The notes under the pieces are model-generated. The model did no database searches and was not told where the DNA came from. It was given only the letters and a program-made list of their open reading frames with translations. From Chloroflexota bacterium (GTDB lineage Bacteria; Chloroflexota; Anaerolineae; Anaerolineales; Anaerolineaceae): 5,829 nt of DNA. Position 1 is the first letter of the stretch; each line of letters begins with the position of its first letter. The stretch lies in assembly GCA_029777225.1 (NCBI GenBank), contig JAKOSR010000185.1, forward strand, positions 1-5,829, read 5' to 3'. A program made the position numbers and the translations under genes. Below are positions 4,809 to 5,829 of the stretch, piece after piece.

Positions 4809-5829
4809 TTGTGCCATCAGAGTATTAGATTAGGAAAAATTGTTGGTCTATTATTAGTGATTGTCCTTGTGGCTGGTTGCGCGGGGTTGCGTTCCGCCCT
4901 ACCTGCTCCGACAGCCACGTCTCAGGCAGCCAGCATTGTGCCAACCCAGGCTTCGTTGCCTTGCCCCGCTGGGAGCTTCGTCACGAGCATCGCCAGCGTG
5001 CAGGGTGCCGGCCACCGCTCACCGTTGGATGGTAAGACCGGTTTATGCCTCTCCGGGATTATTACGGCCATTAAAAGCAATGGATTCTATATGCAGGATC
5101 CGATGGGGGACGGCAAAGATGCCACATCCGATGGTATTTTTGTGGAAGTGCGTTCGGCTTTCCAGGTTTCTAAAGGGGACCAGGTGCTGGTGTGGAACGC
5201 GAATGTGAAAGAATACAACCCAGCCGGGGTTGGAGAAAACTCGCTCACGATTACCAACCTGCGCCTGGGCAATTACCAGGTTCTCTCCAGTGGTAACGCG
5301 CTCCCGGCGCCTATTGTCCTGGGGCGGGGCGGGCGTGTAATTCCAAGCACCATCATCGAAAACGATGTGAATGGTTATGCCGGCCGCAACGGCATCTTTG
5401 ACCCCCTTGAGGATGGTTTGGATTTCTATGAAAGCCTGGAGGGCATGCTCGTCCAGGTGAATGACGCGCTGGCCATCAGCCCGACCGCCAGTTTTAAGGA
5501 GGTGGCAATCCTTGCCGATGGAGGCCAGGACGCCGGCTTGCTTTCAGACAGGAACATCTTGCTCGCCACGGAAGCCGATTTCAACCCTGAACGCATCTTT
5601 ATCGACGACGCGTTCGTCAATATACCGAACATACTGCCTGGAGCCCGCTTCACGAAACCCATTGTTGGGATCATGGATTACAGCTTTGGCAATTTCAAGC
5701 TGGAACCAACCGGACAGCTGCAGTTTATGCAAGGCAAACCGGTCATTAACGAGGTCCGGGCGCCGGAGGAATCCGAGCTTTCCATCGCAACTTACAATGT
5801 TGAAAACCTGGATGCCATCACTTATCCGG
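4809..5829 (+). CDS. Secreted lipoprotein nuclease (OB-fold plus EEP domain), C-terminus beyond window
   Basis: 340 residues are visible, open to the window end. Start TTG at 4809 is set by AGGAG 9 bases upstream. The N-terminus is a lipoprotein signal: Arg7 and Lys10, hydrophobic 11-20, lipobox VAGC with Cys24 as the lipidated residue, then an Ala/Pro/Thr/Ser linker (about 30-50). Residues about 77-150 look like the YhcR-type OB-fold of extracellular nucleases (SGIITAIKSNGFYMQDP, 82-98; TSDGIFVEV, 106-114; KGDQVLV, 122-128). A conserved middle region follows (FDPLEDGLDFYESLEGM, 197-213; FNPERIFIDD, 258-267; DYSFGNFKLEPT, 290-301). ATYNVENL (327-334) is the first motif of the endonuclease/exonuclease/phosphatase superfamily, with Asn330 expected near the metal site. 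The layout fits ExeM-like extracellular nucleases, which probably degrade external nucleic acids at the cell surface. Catalytic His/Asp lie beyond the window, so activity cannot be confirmed. It is transcribed divergently from the operon. Confidence 0.9.
   Translation, partial: MCHQSIRLGKIVGLLLVIVLVAGCAGLRSALPAPTATSQAASIVPTQASLPCPAGSFVTSIASVQGAGHRSPLDGKTGLCLSGIITAIKSNGFYMQDPMGDGKDATSDGIFVEVRSAFQVSKGDQVLVWNANVKEYNPAGVGENSLTITNLRLGNYQVLSSGNALPAPIVLGRGGRVIPSTIIENDVNGYAGRNGIFDPLEDGLDFYESLEGMLVQVNDALAISPTASFKEVAILADGGQDAGLLSDRNILLATEADFNPERIFIDDAFVNIPNILPGARFTKPIVGIMDYSFGNFKLEPTGQLQFMQGKPVINEVRAPEESELSIATYNVENLDAITYP

Noticed and set aside
4861..5208. Plus-strand 115-residue open frame
   Set aside because: It overlaps the lipoprotein in another frame. 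The lipoprotein frame has the signal peptide, lipobox and conserved nuclease motifs, and stays open to the window end.

Overview
The window holds six protein-coding genes and almost no spare DNA. Five are on the minus strand, packed as one apparent operon. The sixth is on the plus strand and is transcribed divergently from a 95-base spacer. I saw no RNA gene, CRISPR array, insertion sequence or origin. GC content is moderate and codon use looks even across the window. The protein families point to a Chloroflexota bacterium, most likely Anaerolineae. They are an epimerase-type threonine dehydrogenase, a one-domain SpoIIE-like phosphatase, an FmdB zinc ribbon and a lipoprotein nuclease with an OB-fold. 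This assignment is inference from family resemblance, not a database result.

Minus strand, in order of transcription: (1) a small SpoIIE/PP2C-like phosphatase (4713-4006) whose first metal-binding motif is degenerate; (2) an NAD-dependent epimerase-fold protein that reads as L-threonine 3-dehydrogenase (3993-2965); (3) a 75-residue FmdB-family zinc ribbon with a second, Ser/Cys-rich cysteine cluster at its tail (2952-2725); (4) a short-chain dehydrogenase with the signature of 3-ketodihydrosphingosine reductases (2728-1898); (5) a superfamily 2 DEAD/DEAH helicase of the MrfA (YprA)/Hrq1 type (1877 to beyond base 1), which lacks its C-terminus here only because the window ends. The gaps are 12, 12, -4 (an ATGA overlap) and 20 bases, so co-transcription and some translational coupling are likely.

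Plus strand: a lipoprotein (4809 to beyond base 5829) starts at TTG behind a good Shine-Dalgarno. It has a signal peptide with a VAGC lipobox, an OB-fold-like region and the first motif of an endonuclease/exonuclease/phosphatase domain, which is cut by the window end.

How the genes work together is not obvious. Two oxidoreductases share the operon. One is expected to make 2-amino-3-ketobutyrate from threonine; the other is expected to reduce a 3-keto long-chain amine. Both compounds are handled or made by alpha-oxoamine synthases (KBL and serine palmitoyltransferase), but no such synthase gene is in the window. The phosphatase may be a regulatory gene and the helicase may serve DNA repair. 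The operon could simply be a housekeeping cluster with mixed content. The points most worth a second look are the altered phosphatase active site, the pairing of the two reductases, the possible leaderless start of the operon and the cysteine tail of the FmdB protein.
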